Of a stretch of DNA of 64,000 nt, positions 36,301 to 47,984 are shown piece after piece. Each line of letters starts with the position of its first letter. The first letter of the stretch is position 1. The position numbers and the translations under genes are program-made. The notes beneath the pieces were generated by a model. The model was not told where the DNA came from. It saw nothing but the letters and a program-made list of their open reading frames with translations, and did no database searches. Source of the stretch: Cercis canadensis (Eukaryota > Streptophyta > Magnoliopsida > Fabales > Fabaceae); contig QAOA01004544.1 of assembly GCA_003255065.1 (NCBI GenBank), positions 225,076 through 289,075 on the forward strand, in the 5' to 3' direction.

Positions 36301-39300
36301 TGCATCACAGGATGTTGCTATGGCAATTTTATTTGGAATAGGATATGCAGGGATCATTTTTGAAGAATCTCTGGCCTTCAATAAAAGTGGAGTTGGACTA
36401 TTGATCGCTGTAAGCCTATGGGTAATACGGAGTATTGGGGTAATGTCCATCTTTGTGCTACTACACTATCAGTGAATTTTTAATTAGTCAGAAGTAATAT
36501 ACTATGTTCTTTGTCCTACTTTTGTGATTTAGGTTGCACTTACAAGCTTTTGTCAGACGCAGCATAGGACACATCACAAAGTGATATGTACTTGATGCAT
36601 CTATTCGCAGATGCATGTGTAAATTTCAGTAGTGCTTTAGTGGTGGTTACCGTAACATAATACAGGCACGTTAGTATAACACTACTCTTTTAGCTATACA
36701 GCATTTGGTCTTTTTATTTGCCCATGATTTGATCGCATGCAACATTGAGAAATGAGATTTGCACTGATATTACTATTTATAAAATGATGCTATTTCTGTC
36801 AATTGATGTACTAAAAGATAGAAAATTATTAGGTTTAATTATGTCTTCATCATTCATAATCTCCATCTCCCAGTGGTCAGTGTCCCTATGCAGATAGTAT
36901 CTCTGCATGTATAACCTAGTCTTTATCTCTCCCTTCTTGATTAGATTTTTACTATGTTCTTCCTTCTTTCTGTTTCTGTAGGCTCCTTCAACTGATGTAG
37001 CTGTATCAGAGTTAAGACATACATCTGCAGAAGTGAGTGAAATAGTATTTTTCTTGCTCGGTGCAATGACCATTGTTGAAATAGTTGATGCTCATCAAGG
37101 ATTTAAGTTGGTTACTGACATTATAACGACTCGAAAGCCGCGCCTTCTTCTTTGGGTGGTGAGTGTCTATCTGTGAATTATTGACCATACTTAGAAATCC
37201 TTTCAGGCGGATAATTGGCATATTAGACCTATTCCTGAAATTTTGATTAAAGTAGTTGAACTTTTCACTGTTCTTTTGTCATGGCCAAAGTATTCGAAGA
37301 CATGTACAATAGTTTTGAAGTTCCTAGATAAGAAACTTTTTGCTGCTTGGACCATTCTATTTTTGGCTATAGAGATGGCATGGGATCTATTTAATTCTAA
37401 ATGTCTTTTCAATTATATGTCGCCAAATTCTTCTAAAATTACACTTCTGTCTTGGGAAGTGGAATTGACCAATTATTGCTGAAATTCAGATTGGTGTTGT
37501 GACATTCTTCCTCAGTTCAATTCTGGACAACCTGACATCTACCATTGTCATGGTTTCTCTGTTGCGGAAACTGGTTCCTCCATCAGAGTACCGGAAGTAT
37601 GTTTTCTCTGTGCTGCTCATTGTATAATCCTACTTTTATGTTGTTAAATAATTTTCATGTGATGAGGGAGTAGAGTACATATCAGGTAGCTCGTCTAAAA
37701 TACCAAAACTATGAAGACATCATAGGTTTTGGTTATTAGACCTCAGCATTTAGAGCTTGATATTCCCTGCCCTGCAACCTGCGCCAATTTTACACCTGCA
37801 GGTCTTTGCTTACTTTGTTCTCTTGAGGCATCTTAGTACAACAATTACTGGAGAGAACTTGATAAATGTTCCTCCAGAAAGTGATTTGTGCTTATGCACT
37901 TCATTTATAAGATCCTATTAGAGCTGGGGTTACCTTTTACAGTTTAATTTGAACTCTGCATTAGTAAAGGCTCTCTCGGAAATTATGTTGTGAGTATATA
38001 ACAAGGTTGATATTAATAATTATAAGATGTGTCCACCAAACTTCAACTAAAATTTTAATTACAGCTCATTTGCAGTGACAGTATTGAACTGCATATTTTG
38101 TTTCCCACCTTATTTGCTGTCTCCATATGGCTAGGCTGGAACTGCATATATACCTGGGAGGAGAGGGGGGGCAGGGGGATGGCCAGAATTGTTATCTCCC
38201 CAGATGTTGATTTTTTTTTTAAAAAAAAAAATATTTGATTCTCAACACAGGAGCTTCTCTCTTGCACATAAACTAGTCATGTAGGAGCATCATCTTATAC
38301 TAGCAGATGTTGTTATTTTACTCCAAAATTCCTGCTTTTGTCACACTAGAAGAGTTGCTGATTTGGATTCGATTGACAGGATTCTAGGAGGTGTTGTTGT
38401 AATAGCTGCAAATGCTGGTGGTGCATGGACTCCAATTGGTGATGTTACCACTACCATGCTGTGGATTCATGGTCAAGTATCCACATTGCAGATAATGAAG
38501 GTTATTTCTGACAAAATTATCCAATGTAATATATTAGCTTCGATCTTATAGTCACTTATCTTGGTAAAATGAATAACCAATAAAGTTTTGAAAAAAATTC
38601 TTTTGCGACAATGATGGGAAAACTATATAATTTGTTGCCTTAAATTTAGAACTTTCTAGTAAAGAAAAAACAAAATATTCCAGCCATTCCTCTTGGATTG
38701 CAAGAACACATAGATTCAGTTAATGTGCAGATGTCAGATATTGTTTAGAAAATATTTTCTGTTAAGCATGCACGAGTATCCTTAATTGCATTTCCGTTGC
38801 TTACAGGATTTGTTTATACCTTCAGCCATTTCTCTAGCTGTTCCTCTGGCTCTTATGTCCCTGACTAGGTACTCTTCTTACACTGCAAAAGTAAGACGGG
38901 AAATTGGGATTTCAAGAGTAAGTAGCTTACATATTACAATTAGATGATTTAAAATTTTCTTCTGTTCAGTGAAGTCAATGGCAAGGGACAGGATTCTCCG
39001 GATGTCTTGGCATCTGAACAGATGGCTCCTCGGGGACAGCTTGTTTTTGCTGTGGGTCTAGGAGCTTTGGTTTTTGTTCCGGTGTTCAAGGCCCTCACAG
39101 GCTTACCTCCTTACATGGGGATGCTGCTTGGACTGGGAGTACTTTGGATTCTCACTGATGCCATTCATTATGGTGAATCTGAAAGGCAGAAGTTAAAAGT
39201 TCCACAGGCCTTATCAAGGATAGACACTCAGGGAGCATTATTCTTCCTTGGAATTTTATTATCTGTTAGCAGGTTAATAAAGAAGTGATAATTTTAACTA

Positions 39301-40057
39301 ATGTTCTATTATAAGTTTTGCATAATACCGGTGCATTCATGAATTTAAGTGTGTAAGAAAACCATCATTAGGCCTTATCAATGAAATAAGACATTTTCCT
39401 ACTACTTCCCATCGTTGTAAAGTATCATCACCATTAGAATATGCACTGAGTAAATTTTTAGTCTTTGATTTTGCATGGAAGTGATTACTATGAAAGTCGC
39501 TAACCACTATTGAAAATATATTTAATACACTTTTATCGGTGTCGTTCTTCAGCCTGGAGGCAGCAGGGATTCTTCGGGAATTAGCGAATTACCTTGATGC
39601 TCATGTTCCAAATATTGAGCTTATTGCAAGTACTATTGGAGTTATATCAGCAATTATAGACAATGTTCCTCTGGTTGCGGCAACAATGGGAATGTATGAT
39701 CTCTCCTCTTTTCCACAGGATTCTGAGTTTTGGCAGTTGATTGCATATTGTGCTGGTACTGGTGGATCCATGTTAGTTATTGGCTCGGCTGCTGGAGTTG
39801 CTTTCATGGGGATGGAAAAAGTGGACTTCTTTTGGTACTTATGGAAGGTATCTCCCACTTGAACCCATGAAACCTTTATTTGATGAAGTGTTAAATTTGC
39901 ATTTAGTAACAGAAGCCATTCATCTCCTTTTGTGCAGATTAGTGGCTTTGCTTTTGCAGGTTATGCGGCCGGTATTGCTACCTATTTGGCAGTTCATAAC
40001 CTCCACATTTCCCTGCCCACAACTCTAGCTGAGGTTCCTTTTCTTTCCGGTTCATGA
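30395..40057 (+). CDS. NHD1: Plastid sodium/proton antiporter, NhaD family
   Basis: Ten exons: 30395..30652, 36023..36199, 36311..36439, 36982..37158, 37490..37596, 38380..38500, 38807..38868, 38970..39272, 39553..39847 and 39938..40057. All join in phase to 582 residues. The first exon looks like a transit peptide (MASFSIGTHLCPF, Ser- and basic-rich). The rest is a polytopic membrane protein with conserved helices such as LDNLTSTIVMVSLL, ANAGGAWTPIGDVTT and AIIDNVPLVAA, the paired Asp-containing segments expected of NhaD transporters. Plant NHD1 exports sodium across the chloroplast envelope. Intron 1 carries a copia element, making it over 5 kb. The acceptor of exon 2 at 36022 was chosen because earlier AGs give stops. 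Confidence 0.9.
30852..31029 (-). repeat. 3' LTR of the copia element, truncated at a contig join
   Basis: Matches 35577..35748 with a few substitutions and a longer (TA)n run. Roughly 80 bp of the LTR end are missing at the n. Confidence 0.8.
31037..35402 (-). pseudogene. Copia gag-pol polyprotein remnant
   Basis: Reading right to left: gag (MAESTINDASNPFFLHPSNS, about residue 6 of the open frame); a CCHC-like knuckle (CAHCGILGRTKDKCYKLHG); a protease site (WIIDSGATSQI); a gag-pre-integrase motif (HLWHARLGHLS); integrase (FDLVHCDIWGPY). RT (31547..32590) has LLVYVDDIIIAG, and RNase H ends near ADILTKAL. The polyprotein is broken by a frameshift around 33050..33150, a gap in frame between 32726 and 32590, and a stop at about 31548. 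It is defective but fairly young by its long open frames. Confidence 0.88.
35490..35748 (-). repeat. 5' LTR of the copia element
   Basis: About 259 bp adjoining the primer-binding site. The outer edge is set by the start of the duplicated flank at 35749; the exact terminal bases are uncertain. Confidence 0.75.
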
Positions 40058-41250
40058 ACCGAAGTTATAGACTCTGATAAAGTTGATGGCATCATGCAAT
40101 AGATTTTGTTTCCAAATAATACTTACTAAATCAACGTGATGTGGTGGAAGTTGTGAACGGTGAGGATTTTGTGGTAAGAGCGAGGTTCGTGCATTATATA
40201 GAAAGATTGACTGGGGTTCTCAATATATTTCTGGATTTGATAGATTGTGATTACTAAGAAATGCCCTAAAATGTTCACATTATGACGACTTCAATTATCA
40301 GTGTTATTGATAAGAAATTTTGCTCATTAGATGCCTTGAATTACATGAGGTGTATCATTTCTTTGTTTGTTTAAAATTCATATCACTTTTCTTTGTTAAA
40401 GAAAGGAGATCCCTTTGTTCAATTGAATCTCTGCCCTTTTTCTTATTTTGTATATATATGAGAAATGCTTTTTAACATGGTGAGTAGTATGCGAAAATTA
40501 AGTGAGACTTACTCAGTGATTTTAGTGTTATTATAAAAATTTTAAAAATTTGAGTCACGTCATAATATACAATTTTTTATAAAACGCAATAACAACACAA
40601 TATAAAAAAAATGTATCTAAAATTAAACTTTATTGAATCCCACCCAAAAATAGTGAGATGGTGCTATCTCTCTAAGAAGGTGAATTGCATAACCCTCACA
40701 TTTTAATATTTATATATAAATCAGAGGCCATCATTTAAGATTCTTGGATGTAATTCTCATAAAAGACATAAGATTAGATGCTCAAACACAACAATCAAGA
40801 GATAAATGGGCATGATTTGTCAAGAAAAGAATCATAGGCAGCCTATCTCTCATAAAGTCACATGGCTCATTCATATCAAGAAACACCTCTGCACTGGCTA
40901 TTCCTTACCTTCAACCTACGACAGCCATGGTTTTGATGATGATGGTAGTGGTCATTCTCTCTTATCAACTTGATAAATAATTTAATTATTTTGAAGCCAT
41001 GATAGTGGGATTGTGGGACTTCCAGATGGTTACAATAGAAAGGAGATGAGTAGAAGATACATAATCTGATTGTCTCCCAAAAGACTGAATTTTAATTGCA
41101 ACCTGAATTATTCTTTTCCCCTGCCCCTTACAACACACAAATCTTGATTGATGATGCATCAAAACCAGGCACACATTGCAGACATGCCCAACCAAAATAA
41201 AACTAAAATTTTTAACAAAAATAAACTCAAGTTAAAACAATTACGCCATA
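40058..41250. other. Region between NHD1 and the phosphoglycerate dehydrogenase fragment
   Basis: Contains the NHD1 3' flank and A+T-rich sequence. No gene or repeat recognised. Confidence 0.45.
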
Positions 41251-42893
41251 TTACAACTTCAGGAAAACGAACTCTTCAATCGTAGGAATTTCCCCAATCT
41301 TCTTTAGACTTTCTTTGCTTGGTTGTTCATCTACCCCAATTGCCATAACAGCTTGCTTACGCGGAGCAATCCTTCCAACACTCATGAAGCTGACATCGAC
41401 ATTTTCCTGACCCAAAACATTGCCAACCTTTAACATCATAACTGGCTGATCCACCTGCCTGCAGAGTATAATGCTACCTTCCAAGCTCACGTCAACATCA
41501 AAAGATCCTACCTTTGTCAGGTGGGGCACTCCATCTTTCACCCGGCCCTCAACCTTAATCTCCCCAGAATCTGATATGGCACTAGCAAGCCTGGATTCCA
41601 CATTAGCAATCTGGACCTGGATGAATTCAAGTGGACTCTCAGGTGAACCATCGAGAATAACTCTTTCCTCAGTTATTCTGAACCCTATCTGTTTAGCAGT
41701 GAAGTCAGCATTGACCAGATTCACAAATACATTGGTTATCATGGCACGGATAAGGCGAGTGTCAAGATCATCAGGAGCTCTAGCAGAAGCATAAGTAACT
41801 TCCACTGTTTTTACACCGCTTCCTCCTGCTACCAACTGGACAGCAAGTCTTCCCAGTTTCTCAGCAAGATCAACAAATGGTTTCAGCTCTGTTAACACCT
41901 GCAATAAGTAAGCCATTTTGTCGTTAGTTTCCAAACATACTTGAGCCAATATTGGGAACCAGGTTCATGCCAGGAGTCACGTGACATGTCTCAGTAGGTG
42001 GTTTACAATCAGACTGGCTCATTTTATCCACTCCAAAACTCCATCTATTCCCAATTCTAGTTAGACAGTGTTTCACTTTCTACAGAATTGGGAAAAGAAC
42101 AAGAGAAATGGAGAAAAAGGATAAAGATAGCCAGTTAATAGTACCTCTGCAGGAAACATTGGTGCATTGACTGCAGTAGCAGCAAGCTCCCCTCTCAACA
42201 CCCCAACAACAGCTTCCGCTATTTCACTAGCCACACCTTCCTGCTCATCAGTTTCAAAGGTTATGCAACAATTCTGACAAGGGAACAAAAGGTGGCGCTT
42301 ATAAGTTACAACCAATATCTCAAAATACCTGAGCTTCCATGGTACTAGCACCCAGATGAGGTGTTGCAGTGACTTTCTCATGCAGAACCAACTTGCTGTC
42401 CTTTGCAGGTGGCTCCTCTAATAAAACATAAAGTACCGGCTGAAACGAAGAGAAAAATTTATTACTTTCCTCTTTAGTGAACTACTAGTGTTTCAAACAT
42501 CTCTGATGACAAATACCTGAGCTACAATTCCAGTATCTAGTGCCCTCATGAGAGCATCCTCATTAATGATTCCTCCACGAGCAACACTGAATATTCTGAC
42601 TCCTTTTTTCATCTTAGCGAATGTGTCATCATTGAGAACCTTTGATGTAGCAGGAGTTAGAGGCATGTGAAAAGAGATAAAATCAGCAGTAGCAATGGCT
42701 TCATCAAAGCTCACAAGCTCCACACCAATTGCTCGAGCATGGTCTGCCAGGGCATAGGGGTCATGTGCAATGACATGCATACCAAGCCCCTTGGCACGGC
42801 GAGTAACTTCAGAACCAACCTTCCCAAATCCCATGACAGCAAGTGTTTTCCCAACAAGGGATACACCCACATACTTATTTCGTTGCCATTCCC
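41251..42893 (-). pseudogene. D-3-phosphoglycerate dehydrogenase, 5'-truncated copy
   Basis: Four exon-like blocks: about 42517..42893, 42329..42439, 42145..42240 and 41251..41898. They encode the C-terminal two thirds of plastid PGDH, the first enzyme of the phosphorylated serine pathway. Visible are WQRNKYVGVSLVGKTLAVMG, the NAD-site MGFGKVGSEV, SVARGG (catalytic Arg), EEPP (Glu), PHLGAST (His), the ASB-like middle domain, and the ACT domain ending EEFVFLKL. The first large exon with transit peptide and N-terminal substrate domain is absent, although 670 bp separate it from the next gene. Part of the usual AALDVFTEEPP reads PVLYVLLEEPP, and about eight residues are missing after RAMIT. The frames remain open, so expression of a fragment cannot be excluded. 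Confidence 0.78.
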
Positions 42894-43561
42894 CTGGATT
42901 GGCATAATATGGTTTAATCAGGAAGCCAGGACTTTATTGACTAGAATAACCAGAATGAGGCAGAAACAAAGTCATAATCTTATTTCGCACAAAAGCTTAA
43001 AGTAACGACAGTAGATATCATTATAAGCCGTCCTAGGTGCACAAAACATCATTTGTACTCAGAAAGGATACACTCATCTAAATTCTTAAATATATAGATA
43101 GTCTATCAAAAGCATTCAAGAAAACTTTTGTGCTATACATCACCTAGGTATTAGTAGAAAACCAAGCAGATCTCAGCATAAGTACGGAATGAACCATTTA
43201 TGCATAATTGTTTTTCTGCAAAGTAAGAATCTTGCCTTTTAGCCAGATGTTAGCTTCAAAAAACTTTTCTCCCCTCAAGCACTTCAGCATATGCATGCAA
43301 GTTTGTGAAAGCAAGTAGAAAAATACTCTAATATTCATAAAGCACTCAACTTCTTTACGGCTAAAAATGAAGAAGCAAATCAATGCAGAACAAAGGAAAT
43401 GGTGAAGACAAACCAACCCACCCAATCAAGGCTGTTAATAACTAGGTAACTTGCTCAACACATCATTGGATTCAGATTTATTTATACTGCTATATTACTA
43501 TACTTGTAAGGTCAATCAAATTAAAGATATTTAAACTAACTATAAATGATAGCTATGTCAA
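42894..43561. other. Region upstream of the dehydrogenase fragment
   Basis: No exon for the missing dehydrogenase N-terminus was found here on either strand. A+T-rich, probably the 3' flank of the neighbouring membrane protein gene. Confidence 0.45.
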
Positions 43562-46225
43562 TTAATAATTTATGTCCAATATGCTCATTTCACCTTGAAT
43601 GTGTTCCTTCTTGGGTAGACTGCTTGTCTCCATGTCACTTATTGGTGCGATAATCTCCGGGTGTTTGTGTTCTTCATCGACCACAAATGATTGTTCCGTT
43701 ACCCCTATCTCCCAATTTGCCATAGAAGCATCACAAGGCTGATAATTCAGGATATCAATGTATACAAAATAAGCCTCAGAAGTCAGGCCCACAAATGTTT
43801 GTTCCGTTACCTCCATCTCCCAATTTGCCATAGAAGCAACCCGAATCTCATTAATCACAAACTCATAGAGTAGTAAACAAGAAGTTGTCAAAACAAAGAG
43901 GAAGTGCGAGCTAAGGATTACAATACTCTTTTTGGACCCCTGGGACACCTCCATAACATCCTGTATGAAATACCAGGACAAGACCTTTTTTATCAGAAAT
44001 TCCCTGCCAGTGGTGAGGCAATAAGCTATAAAAAGCATGAATAAGGACCAGACATATGGCATCAAAGCAAGGAAGTAATAGTCAAAAATCATTCTCATTA
44101 TTTCTGGAATAGGAGTAACTGTAACGGCATCTTTTTTATAATTTCTAGAGCCACTGCAAAAAAATTTCTTCCTGGATAGAGCTGCAGTTAAGTTTCTAAG
44201 CATACTGTCTATCTTCATTTCTCCATGTTTTTCATAATCAATCCCATCTCGTGGATCTACACTTCCCCCTGTCTGTCCAGGGTCAACTTCCATATTCTTA
44301 GATTCACTTAAAAGAAGAGGGATATCTCCTCCTAAATTTGAGCTACTCGCTATCTCCAATATATCAGCCCTTAGCGGTCTCATCTTTCCTTGTTCTTGAC
44401 AGTCACTTTCTTGACCTGGATCTTTGCCTCTCCGGCCAACTCCAAGGTTGGATCCTGTCCCACCATGAAAACCATCGTCATCACTTCCTTCATCATCAAA
44501 GGATTCATGATCAGAGTCATCATCATCATTAGAAGGTTTGCTTGTTCCTAAGTGGGTGCTATCTTTCTCAACTTTCAGACTACTCTTGGGTAGAAGAGGA
44601 GGATTGTCATCTTTTTCATAACCTTGATAGCCACTTTCTTGACTCTGAGCTTCACCATCAATTATGTTGTCGCTCTTGGGTAGAAGAAGAGGAACATAAT
44701 CTTTTTCATAACCTGGATCTTTGCCTCTCCGGCCAACTCCAAGCTTGCGTCCTGTCCCGCCATGAAAACCATCAACATCACTTCCTTCATCATCAGAGGA
44801 TTCATGATCAGAGTCGTCGTCATCATCATTAGAAGGTTTGCTTGTTACTAAGTGGGTGCTATCTTTGTCAACTTTCAGACTACTCTTGGATAGAAGAGGA
44901 GGATTGTCATCTTTTTCATAACCTTGATAACCACTTTCTTGACTCTGAGCTTCATCATCAATTATGTTGTCGCTCTTGGGTAGAAGAAGAGGAACATCAT
45001 CTTTTTCATAACCTCCAAACCCAGAGCTACCAGCTATCTCCATGTGACCACTTGATGTTGATGACCTCATATCTTGTTCTTCATGGCCAATTTCTTGACC
45101 TGGAACTTCACTCTCCTTTATCTTATCAACATGATCATAACTTGCACTTGTTCCTTCATCAGAAGGTCTGCTTACTTCTAAGTGGGTCATGATGATATCT
45201 TTGCCTTCCTTCACCACACACTTTGATACAGAATGAACACCATCACCTTCTTCTTCTTCTTCTGCAGTATCTCCAGAGACACTGCTTGTATCCATGTAAA
45301 GCCTTGGTGGGCCAATCTCCCAGTGATGTTCATCGCCATCCCATGATTCTTGCCTTACGTCTCTCTCGTCACTGCCATATTCCCCCGTCGAAGCTTCCGA
45401 AGTCCGATCCCTAACTCTGAAGATTGGTTCACTTGGTTTGCTAATCGGGTAAAGGATCTGAGAGGATCCACCTATAGGTTCAGTGATTCTGCTCGGACTT
45501 GATCGTAAGTAAACTGTATTAGAAGCAGAATCTGGACTCTGACCAGCTGTGTCCGTGCCAACCGAGCTCTGATTATCCCTCTGCCTTGTTCTGTCGATGC
45601 CTTCATCTTTCTCTAGATATTTCCGGAACATAATGAATATAAAGCAAAATAAGAACGTACAGGAAATGTAGAGAGGTTGACTCTTCCCATTTTTGTCTAA
45701 GATTGATAGGGAAACCGACATAGCATATCCAAGGCACGCAGAGAAGAATCCGGCTTCAAACTGGAGGCGCCACGTTCTTGATAAACAGAGGGATGCAATG
45801 GCATATAAACATGCTGTGAATAACTTATATGTGCTTATTGAGTTATGTTGTTCGATGTCCTCTACTTCTATATGAAAGCCTCCATATTGAAGCACATGAA
45901 AAAATAGAGCAGGCACAGATAGACACAGATAATTCAAGACAACATTTAGAAATAAGTTATTCTTAAACTTATCTTTGATTTCAGAACTAATTAGGAGATT
46001 ACAGATCAGCAGAAATGGCACCAAATGCTGGGCCACAAGCAGAACAGCACTGACTAGCCATTCTTGCTCTGTTGCACCAAATACTTTCTTGAGATCTTGA
46101 TTCCGGTGTAAAGAGTTGCTCGCGAAGACATTTGCAAGAAAAGCCAGAATCGGCCAAGCCCAAACCCAAGGGTTCTCTTCTTCTGTTGTGTCGGAAGTTC
46201 TGTATGCTATGGGAAGGGGTGGCAT
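43562..46225 (-). CDS. Unknown plant membrane protein with acidic tandem repeat
   Basis: One uninterrupted frame of 887 codons; I do not recognise the family. The N-terminal 210 residues hold about six hydrophobic segments (for example WLVSAVLLVAQHLVPFLLI and PLYISCTFLFCFIFIMF). A long hydrophilic, Ser/Asp/Glu-rich middle follows, containing two 100-residue repeats with runs such as SNDDDDDSDHESSDDEGSD and the repeated phrase GYEKDDNPPLLPKSSLKV. Two further hydrophobic segments come near residues 720-800. The C-terminus has a short imperfect repeat of SMANWEMEVTEQ. The start at 46225 is the first Met and lies just before the first helix. Expression is likely because so long a frame is intact; function is unknown. 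Confidence 0.7.
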   Translation of the reverse strand: MPPLPIAYRTSDTTEEENPWVWAWPILAFLANVFASNSLHRNQDLKKVFGATEQEWLVSAVLLVAQHLVPFLLICNLLISSEIKDKFKNNLFLNVVLNYLCLSVPALFFHVLQYGGFHIEVEDIEQHNSISTYKLFTACLYAIASLCLSRTWRLQFEAGFFSACLGYAMSVSLSILDKNGKSQPLYISCTFLFCFIFIMFRKYLEKDEGIDRTRQRDNQSSVGTDTAGQSPDSASNTVYLRSSPSRITEPIGGSSQILYPISKPSEPIFRVRDRTSEASTGEYGSDERDVRQESWDGDEHHWEIGPPRLYMDTSSVSGDTAEEEEEGDGVHSVSKCVVKEGKDIIMTHLEVSRPSDEGTSASYDHVDKIKESEVPGQEIGHEEQDMRSSTSSGHMEIAGSSGFGGYEKDDVPLLLPKSDNIIDDEAQSQESGYQGYEKDDNPPLLSKSSLKVDKDSTHLVTSKPSNDDDDDSDHESSDDEGSDVDGFHGGTGRKLGVGRRGKDPGYEKDYVPLLLPKSDNIIDGEAQSQESGYQGYEKDDNPPLLPKSSLKVEKDSTHLGTSKPSNDDDDSDHESFDDEGSDDDGFHGGTGSNLGVGRRGKDPGQESDCQEQGKMRPLRADILEIASSSNLGGDIPLLLSESKNMEVDPGQTGGSVDPRDGIDYEKHGEMKIDSMLRNLTAALSRKKFFCSGSRNYKKDAVTVTPIPEIMRMIFDYYFLALMPYVWSLFMLFIAYCLTTGREFLIKKVLSWYFIQDVMEVSQGSKKSIVILSSHFLFVLTTSCLLLYEFVINEIRVASMANWEMEVTEQTFVGLTSEAYFVYIDILNYQPCDASMANWEIGVTEQSFVVDEEHKHPEIIAPISDMETSSLPKKEHIQGEMSILDINY
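44415..45014 (-). repeat. 300-bp coding tandem repeat (two units)
   Basis: Units 44415..44714 and 44715..45014 are highly similar, with small 3-bp differences in the Asp/His codon runs. They encode the duplicated acidic module of the membrane protein. Period is exactly a multiple of three. Confidence 0.85.
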
Positions 46226-46439
46226 CGTTTTTCGGTGAAGGGAAGTGGAAATCGCAGATGACAGAGGAAGCAGAAAAGTGAAAGTAGATCCAAATACTAC
46301 ACGCTGCTAAGGAGAGAAAGAGAAGTTAGGGATTTCAGCTTAGGAGAGAACGAGATAAGAGAGGAGAGGATTTGCGATTTCTGAACTGAGCACGACTGAT
46401 GCGTCTAGGGATTTATACTTGAAAATAACCAAACCACGG

Positions 46440-47050
46440 GGCGGAATCCAGTGATGTTGCTAAATAACATGAGCTGGTACTGTTGCTAAAACTTCAGCCC
46501 TCTAATTTAATTTAATATTCATTTATGATTTGTGTTGTATCACTTCACCGAGTGATTCTTCTGAATAATGTATATCTGCAAACTAATTACACATATAAAA
46601 CACATTTCAAACTATTTTCACAACTACGGTAATTTTTTTTTTTACTTTTTCTCTTCAGTGTCGCATTTTGAACCGTAATGAGGAGCCGAATTTTTGTTTG
46701 AGGCTCCTTTAAGGAGCCGAATTTTGGCATAAAGGAATTTTTTTTTTTTTTTTAATTTTCAAGAGGGAGTCGAATTTTGGCTCCCTCCTCCTTTAAGGAG
46801 CCGAATTTTGGCATAAAAGAAATTTTTTTTTTTATTTTCAAGAGGGAGTCGAATTATGAGGGATAGGGGGAGCCGAATTTTGGCATGCCAATTTTTTTTT
46901 TNGGAGCCGAATTTTGGCTTGCAATTTTTTTTTTTTTTTAATTGTTGCTGTGAGGAGTCGAATTTTGCCATCAGTAGGGAGTCGAATTTTGGCTCCCTCC
47001 TCCTTTAAGGAGCCGAATTTTGCCATGCAAATTTTTTTTTTTTTTTTTTT
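46440..47050. repeat. T-rich array of GGAGCCGAATTTTGGC units, left copy
   Basis: From about 46440 the sequence matches 60255 onward. From 46681 it contains about ten copies of GGAG(C/T)CGAATTTTGGC separated by poly(T) and CTCCTTTAAGGAG palindromes. It runs into a 763-bp N gap and contains a single n at 46902. Not recognised as a named family. Confidence 0.75.
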
Positions 47051-47813
47051 NNNNNNNNNNNNNNNNNNNNNNNNNNNNNNNNNNNNNNNNNNNNNNNNNN
47101 NNNNNNNNNNNNNNNNNNNNNNNNNNNNNNNNNNNNNNNNNNNNNNNNNNNNNNNNNNNNNNNNNNNNNNNNNNNNNNNNNNNNNNNNNNNNNNNNNNNN
47201 NNNNNNNNNNNNNNNNNNNNNNNNNNNNNNNNNNNNNNNNNNNNNNNNNNNNNNNNNNNNNNNNNNNNNNNNNNNNNNNNNNNNNNNNNNNNNNNNNNNN
47301 NNNNNNNNNNNNNNNNNNNNNNNNNNNNNNNNNNNNNNNNNNNNNNNNNNNNNNNNNNNNNNNNNNNNNNNNNNNNNNNNNNNNNNNNNNNNNNNNNNNN
47401 NNNNNNNNNNNNNNNNNNNNNNNNNNNNNNNNNNNNNNNNNNNNNNNNNNNNNNNNNNNNNNNNNNNNNNNNNNNNNNNNNNNNNNNNNNNNNNNNNNNN
47501 NNNNNNNNNNNNNNNNNNNNNNNNNNNNNNNNNNNNNNNNNNNNNNNNNNNNNNNNNNNNNNNNNNNNNNNNNNNNNNNNNNNNNNNNNNNNNNNNNNNN
47601 NNNNNNNNNNNNNNNNNNNNNNNNNNNNNNNNNNNNNNNNNNNNNNNNNNNNNNNNNNNNNNNNNNNNNNNNNNNNNNNNNNNNNNNNNNNNNNNNNNNN
47701 NNNNNNNNNNNNNNNNNNNNNNNNNNNNNNNNNNNNNNNNNNNNNNNNNNNNNNNNNNNNNNNNNNNNNNNNNNNNNNNNNNNNNNNNNNNNNNNNNNNN
47801 NNNNNNNNNNNNN
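47051..47813. other. Assembly gap (763 N)
   Basis: Run of N after a poly(T) tract; the repeat array probably continues into it. Confidence 0.99.
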
Positions 47814-47984
47814 ATTAGATTAGTCATAGAAACATTCCTGTAGATATAATTAATATGATGTGAATTTTGATATTATGCAACAAAGTAAATAAAGTATAAA
47901 ACAATAATATTTGTTTGATATTTATACTTTATGTATTATAATGTAGAGATATATTTTAACTTATTAATTTGATATTTTAAACAG

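Larger units (their letters stand above)
23595..37088 (+). repeat. Inverted segmental duplication, copy A (source copy)
   Basis: This block is repeated in inverse orientation at 49657..55866, introns included. It spans SLX9-like exons 4-5, the complete ARFB gene, SEP1, and NHD1 exons 1 to 4 (in part). Copy A is longer because it holds the copia element (30852..35748), the assembly redundancies at 28744 and 30851, and a segment (28434..30704) missing from copy B. The length difference is accounted for by these. Copy A has the intact versions of SLX9-like, SEP1 and NHD1, so it is taken as the ancestral locus. Confidence 0.92.

Noticed and set aside
44338..45192. Plus-strand frames rich in His and Leu
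   Set aside because: They are antisense reflections of the Asp/Ser-rich repeat in the membrane protein gene.
46838..47843. Long frames spanning the N run
   Set aside because: They consist almost wholly of unknown bases and poly(T) or poly(A).
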